This document shows, piece by piece, positions 1-7,799 of a stretch of DNA of 64,000 bases (its first letter is position 1; each line of letters opens with the position of its first letter). The notes below the pieces were generated by a model that searched no databases, had not been told where the DNA came from, and saw nothing but the letters and a program-made list of their open reading frames with translations. Source of the DNA: Pseudomonadota bacterium (lineage in GTDB: Bacteria; Pseudomonadota; Gammaproteobacteria; Burkholderiales; Burkholderiaceae_C); NCBI GenBank assembly GCA_029779845.1, contig JAKOZT010000121.1, positions 1 to 64,000 on the forward strand, read 5' to 3'. Both the position numbers and the translations under genes were made by a program.

Positions 1-108
1 CTGGTCGCGCTTCAACTGCTTGCGAAGCACGGCCTTCCCGCGCTCGTTGACCCCGTGAACCTGGAACACGTTCTTGGCCAGATCGAGGCCGATCGTCGTA
101 ATCTCCAT
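1..108 (-). CDS. IS110-family transposase, N-terminal fragment cut by window edge
   Basis: The 36 visible residues read in from an ATG at 108 and continue past the window edge. They include the motif IGLDLAKNVFQVHG, the RuvC/DEDD-like start of IS110-family transposases, whose first Asp belongs to the catalytic set. Enzymes of this family act on the circular IS intermediate and usually leave no terminal inverted repeats. The next 230 bases carry no gene and could be the element's non-coding end, but I could not place its boundary. Family assignment is secure; whether the gene is intact cannot be judged. Confidence 0.8.
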   Translation of the reverse strand, partial: MEITTIGLDLAKNVFQVHGVNERGKAVLRKQLKRDQ

Positions 109-341
109 GGCGGACGCTCCTTCCGATCGAGTGGTTGCTGACACATCCACTGTGGCACTTCGATGCCGTCTACGGGTGGGGGCGTCCATCCCATTGCTTA
201 CGTTAGTGGGGCGATTCCTGGGTGATGAACACGCATGGCGGACTGCCTGGCTGGATCCGACCGACGCATTTGCCTGCACGGCCTCGGGCGCGTGGGTTGG
301 CGGAGGCCGGTTCCGTCACTCTCCGACTCAAGCCCGACTTA

Positions 342-1214
342 GAGCGGCTAACAAAACGAGGGAAGGGATCGCAGGCGGATGACACTGCAGGCCAGGGAGA
401 GCAAGGCGAGATGAATGTCGATGCGACGCTCGAAACGAGTACGCAGCTTGCCGAATGCGGCCAGCCAAGCGTGCGTGCGCTCCACTACCCAGCGATGGCG
501 CCCGAGTCGGTCGTTGCGCTCAATGCCTTTGCGGGCGATGCGGTCCTTGATGCCCCGACGCTTGAGATGTACGCGGCATCGCGCATAGTCATACCCCTTG
601 TCCGCATGCAGCTTGTCAGGCCAGCGGCGCGGCCTGCCGCGCTTGCCCGCCACCCCAGGCAGAGCGTCAACCAACTCGTCAAACACCACCGAGTCATGAC
701 GATTGGCCCCGGTGACGCAGAACATCACAGGGATGCCTTGGCGGTCCGTGACGAGGTGGCATTTGCTGCCAAGCTTTCCCCGGTCCGTGGGGTTGGGACC
801 TGTGTGTGAGCCCCCCGGGGGCTGGGCACGCTGGCCCCGTCCATGCTGAATCGACTGAAGTCCAACTTGTCAGCGTTGCGCAGTTCATCGAGCAGCGCCA
901 GGTGCAGCCCATGCCAAACACCTGCCAACTGTCAGTCGCGCAGCCGTCGCCAGCAGGTCATGCCACTGCCAAAGCCCAGTTCCTGCGGCAGTTCCTCCCA
1001 CGGAATACCGGTGCGCAGTACGAAGACGATGCCGTTGAGCGCTTGCTCGTCGCTCAGACGGGGGCGCCCGCCCTTGGCGGACGGTGTCACCACCGGCAGC
1101 AATGGCGCCAGCTTCTTGTACAGCGCTGCGCTGACTTCCTTGTTCTTGTTTCGCACCATGCACTACCGAACGCAGAACGCAGACCGGGCGATGACACGGT
1201 ATTGTTAGCCGCTC
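342..1214 (-). mobile_element. IS5-family insertion sequence (IS427-like), complete ends
   Basis: The element is bounded by perfect 13-base inverted repeats reading GAGCGGCTAACAA inward, at 342-354 and 1202-1214. Both ends are flanked by TTA (339-341 and 1215-1217), which fits the short TA-centred target duplications of the IS5 family. Its length of 873 bp is normal for the IS427 group. A single transposase gene lies on the minus strand and is damaged (see its entry). The right end lies 11 bases past the stop codon of the gene at 1226-2152, so insertion did not break that gene. Confidence 0.85.
348..1159 (-). pseudogene. IS5-family DDE transposase, nonsense codon plus frameshift
   Basis: The N-terminal part (1159 down to 935) carries the family's DUF4096-like region with the motif RTGIPWEELP. 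It stops at a TGA (934-932) where relatives have Trp. The same frame continues as QLAGVWHGLHLALL, so the stop looks like TGG changed to TGA. At about 800-820 the frame must shift by -1 inside a run of C and G to reach the catalytic half. That half includes TGANRHDS, the GKRGRPRR region and RWVVERTHAW (the DDE Glu region), and ends at 348. The -1 shift at the G run could be programmed, as in many IS427-group elements; the nonsense codon argues that the copy is dead. Start at 1159 fits the usual length. Confidence 0.8.
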
Positions 1215-1225
1215 TTATGGGAGAG

Positions 1226-2152
1226 TTACGTTTCGCCTTGAGGCAAGTAGGCCTCGTACTTCTGTGGGAGCAAGGAGAACTCTCCCCAACCAAGATGGTC
1301 GGCGCTCAGACCTATGCCGCTGACTGAGATCTTTCCCCAGAAGAGAACGTATCGGCCGACTGCCTGATCCGTTATGCCCTTCTCGGCTTGGAGTTGATCC
1401 TTGACCTTGAGGTAGAAGTCTGCAATCCCGGCATTGCATCGCAGTTGCGTCATCCGGATGTTTGTCGGCTTCGGCGACTTGCCCGCGTTAAAGGTGGCAA
1501 CGATCTCGCCGAAGTACAGGCTCGGCGCAGAAGTTGGTTCAGTCACATCGGCGACGTTGGTGAGCGCGTCTACGAGGCGGACGGCCTCCGACGAGCCCGG
1601 AAGAACGTAGTAGCGGTACAGGTTCTCGTCAAAGCGGCGGCAGAGGCTAGCTATGGTGGAGACGCGAGTCGGAAGTCTGAATGTCCTATCACGATGACGA
1701 GCAATCGGCACCTCAGAAACAGGGCCGGTGAGGTCTTCAACCGGCGTTTGATCGTAGACCCCAGAACTCTCGGGTGCCTCTGGCCTGCTCGAAAGGAAGG
1801 AACTGACCACAACTAGCTCGTCATTCGCGATTGCACGAGCCGCTTCTTCCTCAGTGAGGAAGAGCTTCCCCTCTGGTCTAGTCGAGCGCAGATCGCACGG
1901 GATCGAGCGATTTGTTGGCAAGTGAGCAAAGCAGGCGCGTCTTCCATTGGCGAAGAACGGCTTTTCACGTGGGGTCCGGGTTAGCGCAGTGAAGCAACCC
2001 GGGCAGTAGATCGCACCATGCATCGCGTCTACGTACTCATTGGCAAGCACTCGCCTGGCAAGTCGCCTCAATTCAGAAGGAGACTCAATCTGAGCATCCC
2101 ATGACTCAGAGTACAGGGCGTACTTGATTCTGTTCGTGCTGTCCTCAGACAT
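1226..2152 (-). CDS. Uncharacterised protein with CoiA-like zinc motif
   Basis: This 308-residue protein has no family I can name with confidence. Near residues 50-80 it has YCPGC followed about 24 residues later by ACFAHLP. That CxxC...H pattern resembles the N-terminal zinc-binding region of CoiA-like competence/nuclease proteins, where a single-stranded or damaged nucleic-acid role is suspected. The rest is soluble, with no membrane segment or signal peptide. Codon use is less GC-biased than in the core genes. I chose the ATG at 2152 over the in-frame one at 2209 because the extra 19 residues look non-coding. The IS5 element lies directly downstream and a Panacea toxin-antitoxin candidate lies upstream on the other strand, so this is accessory DNA. 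Confidence 0.6.
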   Translation of the reverse strand: MSEDSTNRIKYALYSESWDAQIESPSELRRLARRVLANEYVDAMHGAIYCPGCFTALTRTPREKPFFANGRRACFAHLPTNRSIPCDLRSTRPEGKLFLTEEEAARAIANDELVVVSSFLSSRPEAPESSGVYDQTPVEDLTGPVSEVPIARHRDRTFRLPTRVSTIASLCRRFDENLYRYYVLPGSSEAVRLVDALTNVADVTEPTSAPSLYFGEIVATFNAGKSPKPTNIRMTQLRCNAGIADFYLKVKDQLQAEKGITDQAVGRYVLFWGKISVSGIGLSADHLGWGEFSLLPQKYEAYLPQGET

Positions 2153-2727
2153 CTTCTTAGCTCGAACCTCTCGGTTACCAGAGGGTGAGGAGTGGCAAGA
2201 CCAGGTCACCGCTGATCGACAGCTGCGCGCTCAGCGGTCGTTGATCAGTTGCGCGAGATCTGCCCGTTCCGCTAGATCAGTTGGCCACTCCATCCGGTCC
2301 ATTCTGGTGGCGGCAGCCGTCCTTGGTCTAGTTCGGTGGAATCGACGTAGCACAGCAGCGCGTCGCGAGTGCGGACCTCAACCGGCAGCAAGCTCGTACA
2401 CGTTGGCAGTTCGAGGTTGATCGGGGTGAAGGTAAGCAAGCCCTCGTGACGTGCTGCCGGTAGATGGATGTTGCTGGTACTGAGCTCTTCGTCTGCGCAC
2501 CAGTAGGGCATGACACGACGGGTGCGCGCCTGCGTGTGCTCCCCGCCAAGGTTGCTCCTCGGCGAAATCGTACCTCTGGCCCGTTGTCGTCCTCGGGGCT
2601 GCGGTTTCGTGGCAGGAACGCCGAAAGCTAGGGTGCTCCGCCAAGTTCAGCATGTGGTTTCTTGACATTCAACAGGTTATCCACAAAGTTATCCCTCACA
2701 ATCTTGCCTGTTCTAAGGAGGAAGCCG
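2153..2727. other. 575-base gap between divergent accessory genes
   Basis: I see no convincing gene here. A 79-codon minus-strand frame (2272-2511) has no clear ribosome site or known motif. An inverted repeat CCGCTGA/TCAGCGG (2209-2215 and 2231-2237) lies upstream of the minus-strand gene and could be an operator. The last 70 bases hold the promoter region of the Panacea gene: TTGACA at 2662-2667, a perfect TTATCCACA DnaA-box sequence at 2677-2685, a second TTATCC at 2689-2694, and CACAAT at 2697-2702. Confidence 0.5.
2677..2694 (+). promoter_or_regulatory. DnaA-box-like repeat in the Panacea-gene promoter
   Basis: TTATCCACA at 2677-2685 matches the consensus DnaA box exactly, and TTATCC recurs 12 bases later at 2689-2694. 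The pair lies between a TTGACA (2662-2667) and the start codon at 2728. DnaA or a plasmid-derived Rep protein could bind, or the match may be chance: an exact nonamer of this AT content is uncommon in such high-GC DNA but this patch is AT-richer. Confidence 0.35.
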
Positions 2728-3162
2728 ATGGCGCAGGCGGTCGATGTCGCGAAGTACATCGCCGAGAAGTACGGTGAGGTTAGCGCGATGAAGCTTCACA
2801 AACTCGCCTACTACTGCCAGGCGTGGCACTTGGTCTGGCGAGAGCAGGAGCTCTTCCCAGAGGACTTCCAAGCCTGGGCGAACGGGCCCGTCATCAGGTC
2901 TCTGTACGGCTGGCACCGGAAACAGTTTCTGGTCACGCCGGCGATGCTCCCGACCGGGGACAGCTCTCAACTCTCAGCCGATCAGAAGGCAGTGATCGAT
3001 AAGGTGCTGAGCTTCTACGGTGACAAGACAGCTCAGTGGCTCAGCGACTTGACGCACACGGAGCGTCCTTGGTTGGCCGCTCGCGAGGGGCTAAAGCCAG
3101 GCGAGGCGTCGGAAAACATCATCGACAAGGCGTCGATGCACGAGTACTACGCGTCGCTGTAG
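2728..3162 (+). CDS. panA: Panacea-domain (SocA-like/DUF4065) antitoxin
   Basis: The 144-residue protein has the full Panacea signature: VAKYIAEKYG, then MKLHKLAYYCQAWHL, then FQAWANGPVI, ending near DKASMHEYY. Panacea proteins are antitoxins that neutralise very different toxin partners. SocA of Caulobacter, in the same superfamily, works as a proteolysis adaptor for its toxin SocB. The ATG at 2728 is preferred over an in-frame upstream start because AAGGAGG (2715-2721) precedes it. The next gene begins four bases after the stop, the usual antitoxin-first arrangement. Domain recognition is strong; function as an antitoxin rests on family and context. Confidence 0.8.
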   Translation: MAQAVDVAKYIAEKYGEVSAMKLHKLAYYCQAWHLVWREQELFPEDFQAWANGPVIRSLYGWHRKQFLVTPAMLPTGDSSQLSADQKAVIDKVLSFYGDKTAQWLSDLTHTERPWLAAREGLKPGEASENIIDKASMHEYYASL

Positions 3163-3166
3163 ATCG

Positions 3167-3757
3167 GTGGGCCGAAAATCCGAGGCGCGGGCAGCCAGGC
3201 AGCTTGAGCGGATCGCCGATTTCGAGCGCGTCAAGTCAAGCGTGGTTGAGCGACTCGCGGGACGCGTTGAGTCGCCGCGCGTAGCGCAGCTGCCGGACGA
3301 AGAGCGCCTCACACCGCGCATAGGTGTTCCCGTTGACCAGCTTGCCGTGCCGGAGCAGCCTCGCACGGCCAAAGAGCGATCGAGACTGGGCGCAATCGTC
3401 ACCTGGTGCGTTCGCAAGCGCGACATCGATGGGATGTGGTCATGGCAGGAGCCGCGCGCGTGGTCCGACGACGAGTGGCATCAGGTCATTGCACCAGCAT
3501 TCGGCGAGTTCGAGAAGTTGAGCTGGGGAGAAGTGCAGAGACAAGTGTCGGGCGAGGGCCACTTGATGCATCACGATCAGCTCGTCGGCACGTTGGTCGA
3601 GGAAGCGCAACTTCGCTGGTTGGAGCTAGGCTTAGAAGAGTTTGATAGCGCGTTCCGCTTCCGCCTTGGGAACACTCGACGCTTCTGGGGCTTCATCGTG
3701 CAAGGGCACTTCTTCGGTGTCTGGTGGGATCGCAATCACAACATCTATCCCACATAG
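3167..3757 (+). CDS. Putative toxin partner of the Panacea antitoxin
   Basis: The 196-residue protein starts with GTG four bases after panA and has no ribosome site of its own, so it is probably translated by coupling. The N-terminal 60 residues are charged and probably helical. The middle contains AWSDDEWHQV. The C-terminus reads FWGFIVQGHFFGVWWDRNHNIYP; a WWD-x-x-H-x-(I/V)YP ending recurs in small proteins paired with antitoxin-like genes and may mark a RelE-like or other nuclease fold. I know no assigned activity for this exact family. Toxin identity is inferred from the two-gene layout. Codon use matches panA, so the pair probably moved together. Confidence 0.55.
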   Translation: MGRKSEARAARQLERIADFERVKSSVVERLAGRVESPRVAQLPDEERLTPRIGVPVDQLAVPEQPRTAKERSRLGAIVTWCVRKRDIDGMWSWQEPRAWSDDEWHQVIAPAFGEFEKLSWGEVQRQVSGEGHLMHHDQLVGTLVEEAQLRWLELGLEEFDSAFRFRLGNTRRFWGFIVQGHFFGVWWDRNHNIYPT

Positions 3758-3849
3758 AGGCCGAAGCGCATCGGTAGATGGTGGATAGAACGGGGAACGA
3801 AAACCGGACACCGCTGGGACCGAGCGCCAGCGCGGGGTTGACAAGACTC

Positions 3850-3860
3850 CTTCTCCGCCA
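3850..3860 (+). other. Possible attachment-site scar: tRNA-Ser 3'-end match
   Basis: CTTCTCCGCCA here would be the 3' acceptor strand, discriminator G and CCA of a tRNA-Ser with a GGAGAAG acceptor stem. The bases upstream do not form a T arm, so no tRNA gene is present. A strong terminator follows within 10 bases, as behind a real tRNA gene. Integrating elements leave such 3'-end copies at their far edge, and the accessory genes end just before this point. Only 11 bases match, so chance is possible. Confidence 0.35.
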
Positions 3861-3867
3861 GAAAAAT

Positions 3868-3895
3868 GAAACGGGCCCTCGCGGCCCGTTTGTCT
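3868..3895 (+). terminator. Intrinsic terminator
   Basis: ACGGGCC-CTCG-GGCCCGT forms a short, very stable hairpin with A residues before it and TTTGTCTT after it, so it could work in both directions. It marks the boundary between the accessory patch and the core genome. No gene ends immediately upstream except the toxin candidate 110 bases away. Confidence 0.75.
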
Positions 3896-4004
3896 TGCTC
3901 CCCTGACTGCGGGGGCGCCGTCTCGGCCCACGTCGGCTAGCCTGTCTTGCATCAAGCCATCCCCCGCGGGATGGTTTCGGCTCGCTGGCATGGGGAGTGC
4001 CGAG

Positions 4005-4913
4005 ATGAACGAGAAGCCGTTCCGCGTCTGGTTCGATCAACCGCACGACGCGACCACGCGCAGGATCCAGCCGCTGCATCACAACTACGACCGGCATCCG
4101 TTGATGCAGCTGCCGGCGCTTGCCGAACTGGCGCGCGAGCTGATGCCGCGCAAGCAGTGCCGCTTCATCCGCCCGGGCACGACGCAGGCTTCCGATTTCT
4201 GGCACGACCCCGAGAGCCCCGACGGCCGGGGCATCGACGACATCTTCCGAGACATCCACAAGCCGGGTTCCTGGGTGGCGCTGTACAACGTCGAGGCCGT
4301 ACCGCGCTACCGCGACTTTCTCGACGAGGCGCTGAGCGACATGAAGCCGCTGATCGAGCGCGAGCAGGGGCAGGTGTGGTTGAAGACCGGCTTCATCTTC
4401 ATCTCCGCGCCGCCGTCGGTCACGCCCTTCCACATCGACCGCGAGAACAACTTCTGGCTGCAGATCAAGGGGCGCAAGGTGATGGACGTGTGGGACCACC
4501 GCGACCGCAGCGTGGTGGCGGCACGCGCCGTCGAGGAGTTCATCATCCATCGCTCGCTGGCCAAGGTGCAGCTCGCCGACGAGCACCTCGGCCGCAGCCA
4601 CACGTTCGACGTGGGCGCGGGCGACGGCGTGTACTTCCCCAGCACCTCGCCACACATGACGCGCTCCGACATCGAATGGGTGACGCCGGACGATGGCGTC
4701 TCGATCTCGATCGGCGTCAACTTCTACACCGCGTTGACGAAGCGGCACGCCCGTGTCCACCAGGCCAACGCGGTGCTGCGCAAGTTCGGCATGAGCCCGC
4801 GCGAGCCTGGGCGCTCAGCTCTCGGCGATGCATTGAAGGCGCCATTGGGCCACCTGCTCGGCGCGGCGCGCTACCGCCTTCGTCACACGCCACCACCGCC
4901 CGGCGCGTACTGA
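4005..4913 (+). CDS. Cupin-like/JmjC-type Fe(II)-2-oxoglutarate oxygenase family protein
   Basis: This 302-residue soluble protein has the cupin_8/JmjC-like metal site: H143 and D145 in TPFHIDRENN, and a distal His at about 217 in TSPHM. The motif WLQIKGRK follows the first pair as in JmjC hydroxylases. Family members are iron- and 2-oxoglutarate-dependent hydroxylases acting on proteins or small molecules, but many bacterial members have no known substrate. The ATG at 4005 has GGGGAG 8 bases upstream; the in-frame ATG at 3990 lacks this. The gene stands alone between the terminator and the Spy-like gene. Confidence 0.7.
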   Translation: MNEKPFRVWFDQPHDATTRRIQPLHHNYDRHPLMQLPALAELARELMPRKQCRFIRPGTTQASDFWHDPESPDGRGIDDIFRDIHKPGSWVALYNVEAVPRYRDFLDEALSDMKPLIEREQGQVWLKTGFIFISAPPSVTPFHIDRENNFWLQIKGRKVMDVWDHRDRSVVAARAVEEFIIHRSLAKVQLADEHLGRSHTFDVGAGDGVYFPSTSPHMTRSDIEWVTPDDGVSISIGVNFYTALTKRHARVHQANAVLRKFGMSPREPGRSALGDALKAPLGHLLGAARYRLRHTPPPPGAY

Positions 4914-5036
4914 AGGCCAATGCCGCGCGCATCGGCGGCATTCACAGATCTTTACCCCTCGGCCATCGCGTCTTCACCCCTGCCCGCGAGCATCCATTGC
5001 CACGGGCCGAAGCGGCCCACTGCCAAGGAGCCAGAG

Positions 5037-5606
5037 ATGTCGCGTACCGAAGTCGCCGCCGCCGTTGTTCCCCGCACCGCGGGCTCGCGCGGCTTGAAGT
5101 GGATGCTCTCGGGCATGGTGGTCGCGGTGGCGGCCACGTTTGCCCTGTCGGTCTGGGCGCAGCCCGGCGGGCCGGGCCACGGTCCCGGCATGCACGGCAT
5201 GGACGGTCCCGGGATGATGATGGGCGGCGGCCGCGGCGTGGACCGCGCGCTCGACGGCCTGAACGCCAGCGAGGCGCAGCGCACGCAGATCCGCCAGATC
5301 TTCAAGGCTGCCGCCGACGATCTGCGCGGCCAGCGCGCGCAGCGCCGCGCGCTGCACGAGCGCGGCCTGCAGATCTTCGCCGCGCCGACCGTCGACGCCG
5401 CCGCGGCCGAGCAACTGCGCCAGCAGATGCAGGCGCTGCAGGAGCAGGCCAGCAAGCGCCGCCTGCAGGCGATGCTCGACGCGAGCAAGGTGCTCACGCC
5501 CGAGCAGCGCGCCAAGCTGGCCGAGCGCATGAAGCAGCGCGAGGAGATCATGCGCGAGCGCATGGAACGCCGCGACCGCATGGAGCGCGAACGTCCGCGC
5601 CAGTGA
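5037..5606 (+). CDS. Spy/CpxP-family periplasmic protein
   Basis: The protein has 189 residues. A membrane/signal segment (about residues 20-42, ending SVWAQ) is followed by a Gly/Met/His-rich stretch that could bind metal. The rest is Arg- and Gln-rich amphipathic helix with the LTxxQ-type motif LTPEQRAKL near residue 155. Spy and CpxP are periplasmic chaperones or stress sensors; CpxP restrains the CpxA kinase. A response regulator and sensor kinase follow immediately, so it probably feeds back on that system. AAGGAG precedes the ATG at 5037, which decides the start. Confidence 0.75.
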   Translation: MSRTEVAAAVVPRTAGSRGLKWMLSGMVVAVAATFALSVWAQPGGPGHGPGMHGMDGPGMMMGGGRGVDRALDGLNASEAQRTQIRQIFKAAADDLRGQRAQRRALHERGLQIFAAPTVDAAAAEQLRQQMQALQEQASKRRLQAMLDASKVLTPEQRAKLAERMKQREEIMRERMERRDRMERERPRQ

Positions 5607-5655
5607 GGCCCGCGAAGGAATGGCCGTGATGGAGCGTGACGCTATGCTTGCGCCG

Positions 5656-6366
5656 ATGAGTTCGCGCGTGCTGCTGATCGACGACGACGCCCGCCTGTCC
5701 GCGATGGTGGGCGACTACCTGCGCCACGCCGGCTTCGAGGTGGCGACGGCCGGCTCGCTGGCGGCCGGCCGGGATCGGCTGGCCGCCGAGAGCTTCGACG
5801 CGCTGCTGCTCGACCTGATGCTGCCCGACGGCGACGGCCTCGACCTGTGCCGCGAGCTGCGCGCCAGCCCGCGCACGCGCGCGCTGCCGCTGCTGATGCT
5901 GACGGCGCGCGGCGAGCCGCTGGACCGCATCGTCGGCCTCGAGCTCGGCGCCGACGACTACCTGGGCAAGCCCTTCGAGCCGCGCGAGCTGCTGGCGCGC
6001 ATCAAGGCGCTGCTGCGCCGCGCTCAGCCGCAGCCGGCCGAGGACGAGGTGCTGCGCTTCGGCCGCCTGGAGATCGACCTCGGCGCGCGCCTGGCGCGCC
6101 TGGACGGCAAGCCCTGCGACCTGACCAGCCACCAGTTCGACCTGCTGGTGGTGCTGGCGCAAAGCCCGGGGCGCGTGCTCTCGCGCGACCAGATCATGGA
6201 TTCGCTCAAGGGCCATCCGCTGGAGGCCTTCGACCGCTCCATCGACGTGCACATCTCGCGCATCCGCGCGGTGATCGAGGACGACCCGAAGACGCCGCGG
6301 CGCGTGCTGACGGTGCGCGGCGCCGGCTACGTCTTCGCCAAGAAGCAGGACGACACCGACGCTTGA
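5656..6366 (+). CDS. OmpR-family response regulator (CpxR/RstA-like)
   Basis: The 236-residue protein has a receiver domain (residues 4-115) with acidic pocket DDD at 9-11, phospho-acceptor D53 in LLLDLMLPD and K105 in GKPFEP. An OmpR-type winged helix follows (about 135-232), with the recognition region DRSIDVHISRIR and ending VRGAGYVFAK. It should bind DNA after phosphorylation by the kinase encoded 7 bases downstream. In-frame ATGs at 5620, 5629 and 5644 are possible starts; 5656 matches the usual family N-terminus, though GGAG before 5644 is the better ribosome site. Confidence 0.85.
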   Translation: MSSRVLLIDDDARLSAMVGDYLRHAGFEVATAGSLAAGRDRLAAESFDALLLDLMLPDGDGLDLCRELRASPRTRALPLLMLTARGEPLDRIVGLELGADDYLGKPFEPRELLARIKALLRRAQPQPAEDEVLRFGRLEIDLGARLARLDGKPCDLTSHQFDLLVVLAQSPGRVLSRDQIMDSLKGHPLEAFDRSIDVHISRIRAVIEDDPKTPRRVLTVRGAGYVFAKKQDDTDA

Positions 6367-6373
6367 CGCGCGC

Positions 6374-7729
6374 ATGAAGTCGCTCTACCTGCGCATCTAC
6401 CTGACGGTGGTGGCCGTGCTGCTGCTGTTCGCGGCGGTGTCGGGCTGGGTGTTCCAGCGCCACCTCGACCGGGAGCGCGTGCGCATCGAGAACCTGGTGG
6501 GCGACCGCACCGTGGCCTGGGCCGACCTGCTGCAGCGCGCGCTGCCGGGCGCCGAGGCGCCGCCCGACGAGCAGGCGGAGGCGCTGCGCGACTGGTCGCA
6601 GCGCCTGCGCATCGCGCTCGCGCTCGACGACGTCGCCGGCCAGCGCATCGTCGCCACCGAGTTGTTCCTGCGCCGCCAGGCGGAGGACGGCGCGCGCGCC
6701 GCCTCGGTCAAGCTCGACGACGGCCGCACGCTGTGGATCGTGCGCCCGCGCCTGCGCGGCGGCCCGCCGGGCCCGGGCGGCGAGGGGCCGGGAATGATGC
6801 GGCGCGGCGAGGGACACGGCGGCCCGCCCGAGGATCTGCTGCTGCCCTTCGTGCCGCCGTGGATGCCGCGCGGCCTCGGCGTGGTGGTATTCCTCTCGGT
6901 GCTCTTCATGGCGGTTGCCGCCGGCGCGTATCCCGTGGTGCGCCGGCTGACGCGCCGGCTCGAGGCCTTGAAGCGCGGCGTCGAGCGCTTCGGCGCCGGC
7001 CAGCTCAGCCACCGTGTCGAAGCCAGCGGGCGCGACGAGGTGGCCGCGGTGGCGGCGAGCTTCAACCAGGCGGCCGCGCGCGTCGAGGCGCTGGTGCAGT
7101 CGAACAAGTCGTTGCTGGCCAATGCCAGCCACGAGCTGCGCTCGCCGCTGGCGCGCATGAAGCTGGCGGTGGCCATGCTCGACGAAGTCTCGCCAGCGCG
7201 GCGCGAACAGCTCAAGCGCGAGATCGAGACCAACGTCGCCGAGCTCGACGCCTTGGTTGAGGAGGTGCTGCTCGCCAGCCGGCTCGACGCGGCCGAGACG
7301 CTCGACCGGCGCGACCCGGTCGACCTGCTCGGCCTGGCCGCCGAGGAGGCGGCGCGCGTCGATGCCGAAGTGGCCGGCCCGGCCCTGCAGGTGCGCGGCG
7401 ACGAACGCCTGCTGCGCCGCGCGCTGCGCAACCTGCTGGAGAACGCGCGCCGCTACGGCGGCGGCGAGGTGTCGGTGGAGCTGGCGCGCGCACCGGACGG
7501 CCGGGCCGAGGTGCGCGTGTGCGACCGCGGCGCGGGCGTGCCCGAGGCGTATCGCGAGCGCATCTTCGAGCCCTTCTACCGCCTGCCCGGCCATGCCGAG
7601 CAGGCCGGCGGCGTCGGCCTGGGCCTGAGCCTGGTGCGCCAGATCGCGCAGCGCCACGGCGGCAGCGTGCGCTGCGAGGCGCGCCCCGGCGGCGGCAGCC
7701 TGTTCGTGTTCACCTTGCCGCTGGCCTGA
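6374..7729 (+). CDS. Sensor histidine kinase (CpxA/BaeS-like)
   Basis: The 451-residue inner-membrane kinase has transmembrane segments at about 7-27 and 168-188. A periplasmic domain of about 140 residues lies between them, ending in a Gly/Pro/Met/His-rich loop. A HAMP domain follows, then the H box [14 protein letters not shown] with H253, N box [10 protein letters not shown], and G boxes DRGAGVP and GVGLGLSLV. The Met/His/Gly-rich loop mirrors the one in the Spy-like protein and could sense metal or envelope stress; that is inference. Partner of the upstream regulator, probably in one operon. Confidence 0.85.
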   Translation: MKSLYLRIYLTVVAVLLLFAAVSGWVFQRHLDRERVRIENLVGDRTVAWADLLQRALPGAEAPPDEQAEALRDWSQRLRIALALDDVAGQRIVATELFLRRQAEDGARAASVKLDDGRTLWIVRPRLRGGPPGPGGEGPGMMRRGEGHGGPPEDLLLPFVPPWMPRGLGVVVFLSVLFMAVAAGAYPVVRRLTRRLEALKRGVERFGAGQLSHRVEASGRDEVAAVAASFNQAAARVEALVQSNKSLLANASHELRSPLARMKLAVAMLDEVSPARREQLKREIETNVAELDALVEEVLLASRLDAAETLDRRDPVDLLGLAAEEAARVDAEVAGPALQVRGDERLLRRALRNLLENARRYGGGEVSVELARAPDGRAEVRVCDRGAGVPEAYRERIFEPFYRLPGHAEQAGGVGLGLSLVRQIAQRHGGSVRCEARPGGGSLFVFTLPLA

Positions 7730-7799
7730 AGCGCCGCGCGCAGGCGCCCGCGGCACGCCGGTGCAGAATGGCGGCCCCTCGTTTCGATTCCAGGGCTCC

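Noticed and set aside
222-809. Plus-strand frame of 195 codons over the IS5 element
   Set aside because: It is antisense to the transposase, which has recognisable motifs; the frame has none.
2272-2511. 79-codon minus-strand frame in the gap before the Panacea gene
   Set aside because: No ribosome site, no motif, and the open frame extends upstream without a start codon; could be a gene remnant but unsupported.
3781-3860. Complete tRNA gene before the terminator
   Set aside because: Only the last 11 bases fit; no T arm, anticodon arm or D arm can be folded.
3693-4760. 355-codon minus-strand frame over the JmjC-like gene
   Set aside because: High-GC shadow of the plus-strand gene; Arg/His/Val-rich composition without motifs. 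The same applies to long antisense frames over trpS, rnpB-exporter, murC-murF and ftsZ.
5548-6375. 275-codon frame antisense to the response regulator
   Set aside because: Shadow of a gene with clear receiver and winged-helix domains.
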